A model generated the notes under the pieces. It was not told the DNA's origin. It made no database searches and saw only the letters and a program-made list of their open reading frames with translations. This document shows, piece by piece, positions 5,421 through 6,714 of a stretch of 6,714 nt of DNA. The stretch's first letter is position 1, and each line of letters begins with the position of its first letter. Origin of the DNA: Clostridia bacterium. GTDB taxonomy: Bacteria > Bacillota > Clostridia > Christensenellales > DTU072. The position numbers were made by a program, and so were the translations under genes. The DNA is taken from positions 1 to 6,714 of the forward strand of contig JAQVME010000074.1 of the NCBI GenBank assembly GCA_028703745.1, given 5' to 3'.

Positions 5421-6714
5421 TTATGTTAGACCAACGTCCGAAAGCCCGTACCTTTCTATCTCGCCGCGAAGCTGTCTGTCCAAAACCGAAAGATCCTGCC
5501 TGTCGGCTATACCTTTTGCAAGTCTCAAGTTCTCCGCCGTCAGCCCCCGCATATCCTGTCCCGTCTGTTTCATGCCAAAAAGCTCGCCGCCGCCACGCTG
5601 TGCAAAATCGTATTCGGCAATTTTCATGCCGTCGCAGCAGTTTTTCAAAAATTCCAGTCTTTCGCACGCCCTCTCCGCATAGAGATAACATACCGCCGCG
5701 CCGCCGTTCCTTCCTATCCTGCCGCGAAGCTGATGGAGAGATGCCAAACCGAATCTGTCGGCGTTCATTATTATCATCATAGACGCGTCAGGTACATCTA
5801 TGCCCACCTCGATAACCGAGGTAGCTACAAGCGCCGAAAGCTTGTTGGCGCGGAAATCGCCGATGATTTTTTGTTTCTGCGCTTCTTTGATTTTGCCATG
5901 CAGCAGCGCTATATTAATATCTTTGAACGCGTCTTCGGTCAGTTCTTTGAAAAGTCTCTCGACCGAATCGGTCTCCACACCCTCGATATCCTCTATTCTG
6001 GGCGCGACAATAAAAGCCTTGCCCCCGCGTTTGCACTCCTCCGCCGCATACTTCAGCATAGCGGCGCGCTTGTCTTTATTTACCACATAAGTTTTTATAT
6101 TATCGCAATATCTTTTTTGCAATTCGAAGAAATCTATATCCCCGAAAAGAGTCAGCCGCAGTGTGCGCGGAATGGGGGTAGCCGTCATAGTAAGAGCGTC
6201 ACAAAGGTTTTTTTCAATCAGAGCCGTGCGTTGTCCCACTCCGAAACGGTGCTGCTCGTCAAGCGCGCAAAAAGCCAGCGACTTAAATTCCACGTCCGCT
6301 CCGATAAGCGAATGTGTGCCGATGACGATATCGGCGTATCCGCTCTTTATTTCTGCGAGAATTTTTTGCCTTTCGGGTTTTTTTATCGAGGCTGTAAGTT
6401 GCGCAACCTTTATGCCCGCGCCCTCAAAAAGTATCTTCGCGCGCTCAAAGTGCTGTCTTGCGAGTATTTCCGTAGGCGCCATCACGGCGGACTGAAAGCC
6501 GCTTTTTGCTACAAAATAACACAATACCAGCGCCACGACGGTCTTGCCGCTGCCCACGTCTCCCGAAAGCATGGCGTTCATAGGCTTATGCCCGCGCAAC
6601 TTGTCCAACAGCCCTTTTATGGCGCTTTGCTGCGACGTCGACAGCTCAAAGCCTATTTTTTTGATAATAGGCTGCAAATCAACGGCTTTGTATTCTCTGG
6701 GCTTAGTTTGCGAC
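5421..6714 (-). CDS. recG: ATP-dependent DNA helicase RecG, C-terminal part (5' end beyond the window)
   Basis: Partial gene: the frame stays open to the right edge, giving 430 residues before TAA; RecG is usually about 680-690 residues, so roughly 250 N-terminal residues (wedge/OB domain) are missing. The TTG at 6677 is not a start, since in-frame coding runs through it. RecG is a cytoplasmic superfamily 2 helicase that regresses stalled forks and migrates branched DNA. Visible motifs, numbered from the edge: Walker A GDVGSGKT 51-58; MAPTEILARQH 78-88; DEQHRFG 152-158 (DExH box); TATPIPRTL 177-185; LLHGK 270-274; SVIEVGIDVP 299-308; QLRGRIGR 328-335; a TRG-like element RGGGELFGMKQTG 373-385. 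All ATPase motifs look functional. Oddities: the usual L-P-P-G-R stretch after the TAT motif is replaced, the linker before TRG is short, and the usual RGPGE reads RGGGE. Mfd shares this helicase core, but the TRG and DEQHRFG context and the C-terminal end favour RecG. Confidence 0.95.
   Translation of the reverse strand, partial: SQTKPREYKAVDLQPIIKKIGFELSTSQQSAIKGLLDKLRGHKPMNAMLSGDVGSGKTVVALVLCYFVAKSGFQSAVMAPTEILARQHFERAKILFEGAGIKVAQLTASIKKPERQKILAEIKSGYADIVIGTHSLIGADVEFKSLAFCALDEQHRFGVGQRTALIEKNLCDALTMTATPIPRTLRLTLFGDIDFFELQKRYCDNIKTYVVNKDKRAAMLKYAAEECKRGGKAFIVAPRIEDIEGVETDSVERLFKELTEDAFKDINIALLHGKIKEAQKQKIIGDFRANKLSALVATSVIEVGIDVPDASMMIIMNADRFGLASLHQLRGRIGRNGGAAVCYLYAERACERLEFLKNCCDGMKIAEYDFAQRGGGELFGMKQTGQDMRGLTAENLRLAKGIADRQDLSVLDRQLRGEIERYGLSDVGLT

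Noticed and set aside
6675..6677. TTG at 6677 as the start of a short helicase
   Set aside because: The same frame is open to the window edge without a stop, and the codons before it continue as plausible RecG sequence, so the gene is cut by the window rather than starting here.

Overview
The window holds two genes, both on the minus strand, so transcription runs from the right edge to the left. It looks like a piece of the chromosome of a low-to-medium GC Gram-positive bacterium, most likely an uncultured member of the Clostridia/Bacillota. The support for this is a Gram-positive style lipoprotein signal, a strong AGGAG ribosome binding site, a sigma-A type promoter, and a surface protein that mixes BspA-type leucine-rich repeats with InlB B-repeats, a combination common in gut Clostridia. 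The taxonomic call is an inference, since no rRNA or other strong marker is present.

Right part (5421-6714): the C-terminal ~430 codons of recG, the branch-migrating DNA helicase of recombination and fork repair. The N-terminal wedge/OB domain lies beyond the right edge. All core helicase motifs are present, but several RecG-specific signatures outside the ATPase motifs are altered.

Middle (5308-5420): a short, very AT-rich intergenic region. It contains a well-formed promoter with an extended -10, a perfect 18-bp AT palindrome over the -10 and predicted start site, and the ribosome binding site of the next gene. I see no convincing terminator after recG, so some read-through is possible, but the downstream gene appears to have its own promoter.

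Left part (7-5307): one very large gene for a 1766-residue surface lipoprotein. It reads as signal peptide and lipobox Cys24, an Ig-like domain, three InlB B-repeats, two capped BspA-type leucine-rich-repeat (LRR) solenoids, a fourth B-repeat, a much longer third capped solenoid, a fifth B-repeat and a short tail. It has no LPXTG, S-layer or transmembrane anchor at the C-terminus, so the N-terminal lipid is the only visible anchor. The likely role is adhesion or binding to a surface ligand.

The two genes have no evident functional link: a housekeeping DNA repair gene is followed by an accessory surface-protein gene. I found no RNA gene, mobile element, CRISPR array or defence system, and no evidence for a new multi-gene system. 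The most notable points are the nested repeat architecture of the lipoprotein and the divergent RecG signatures.
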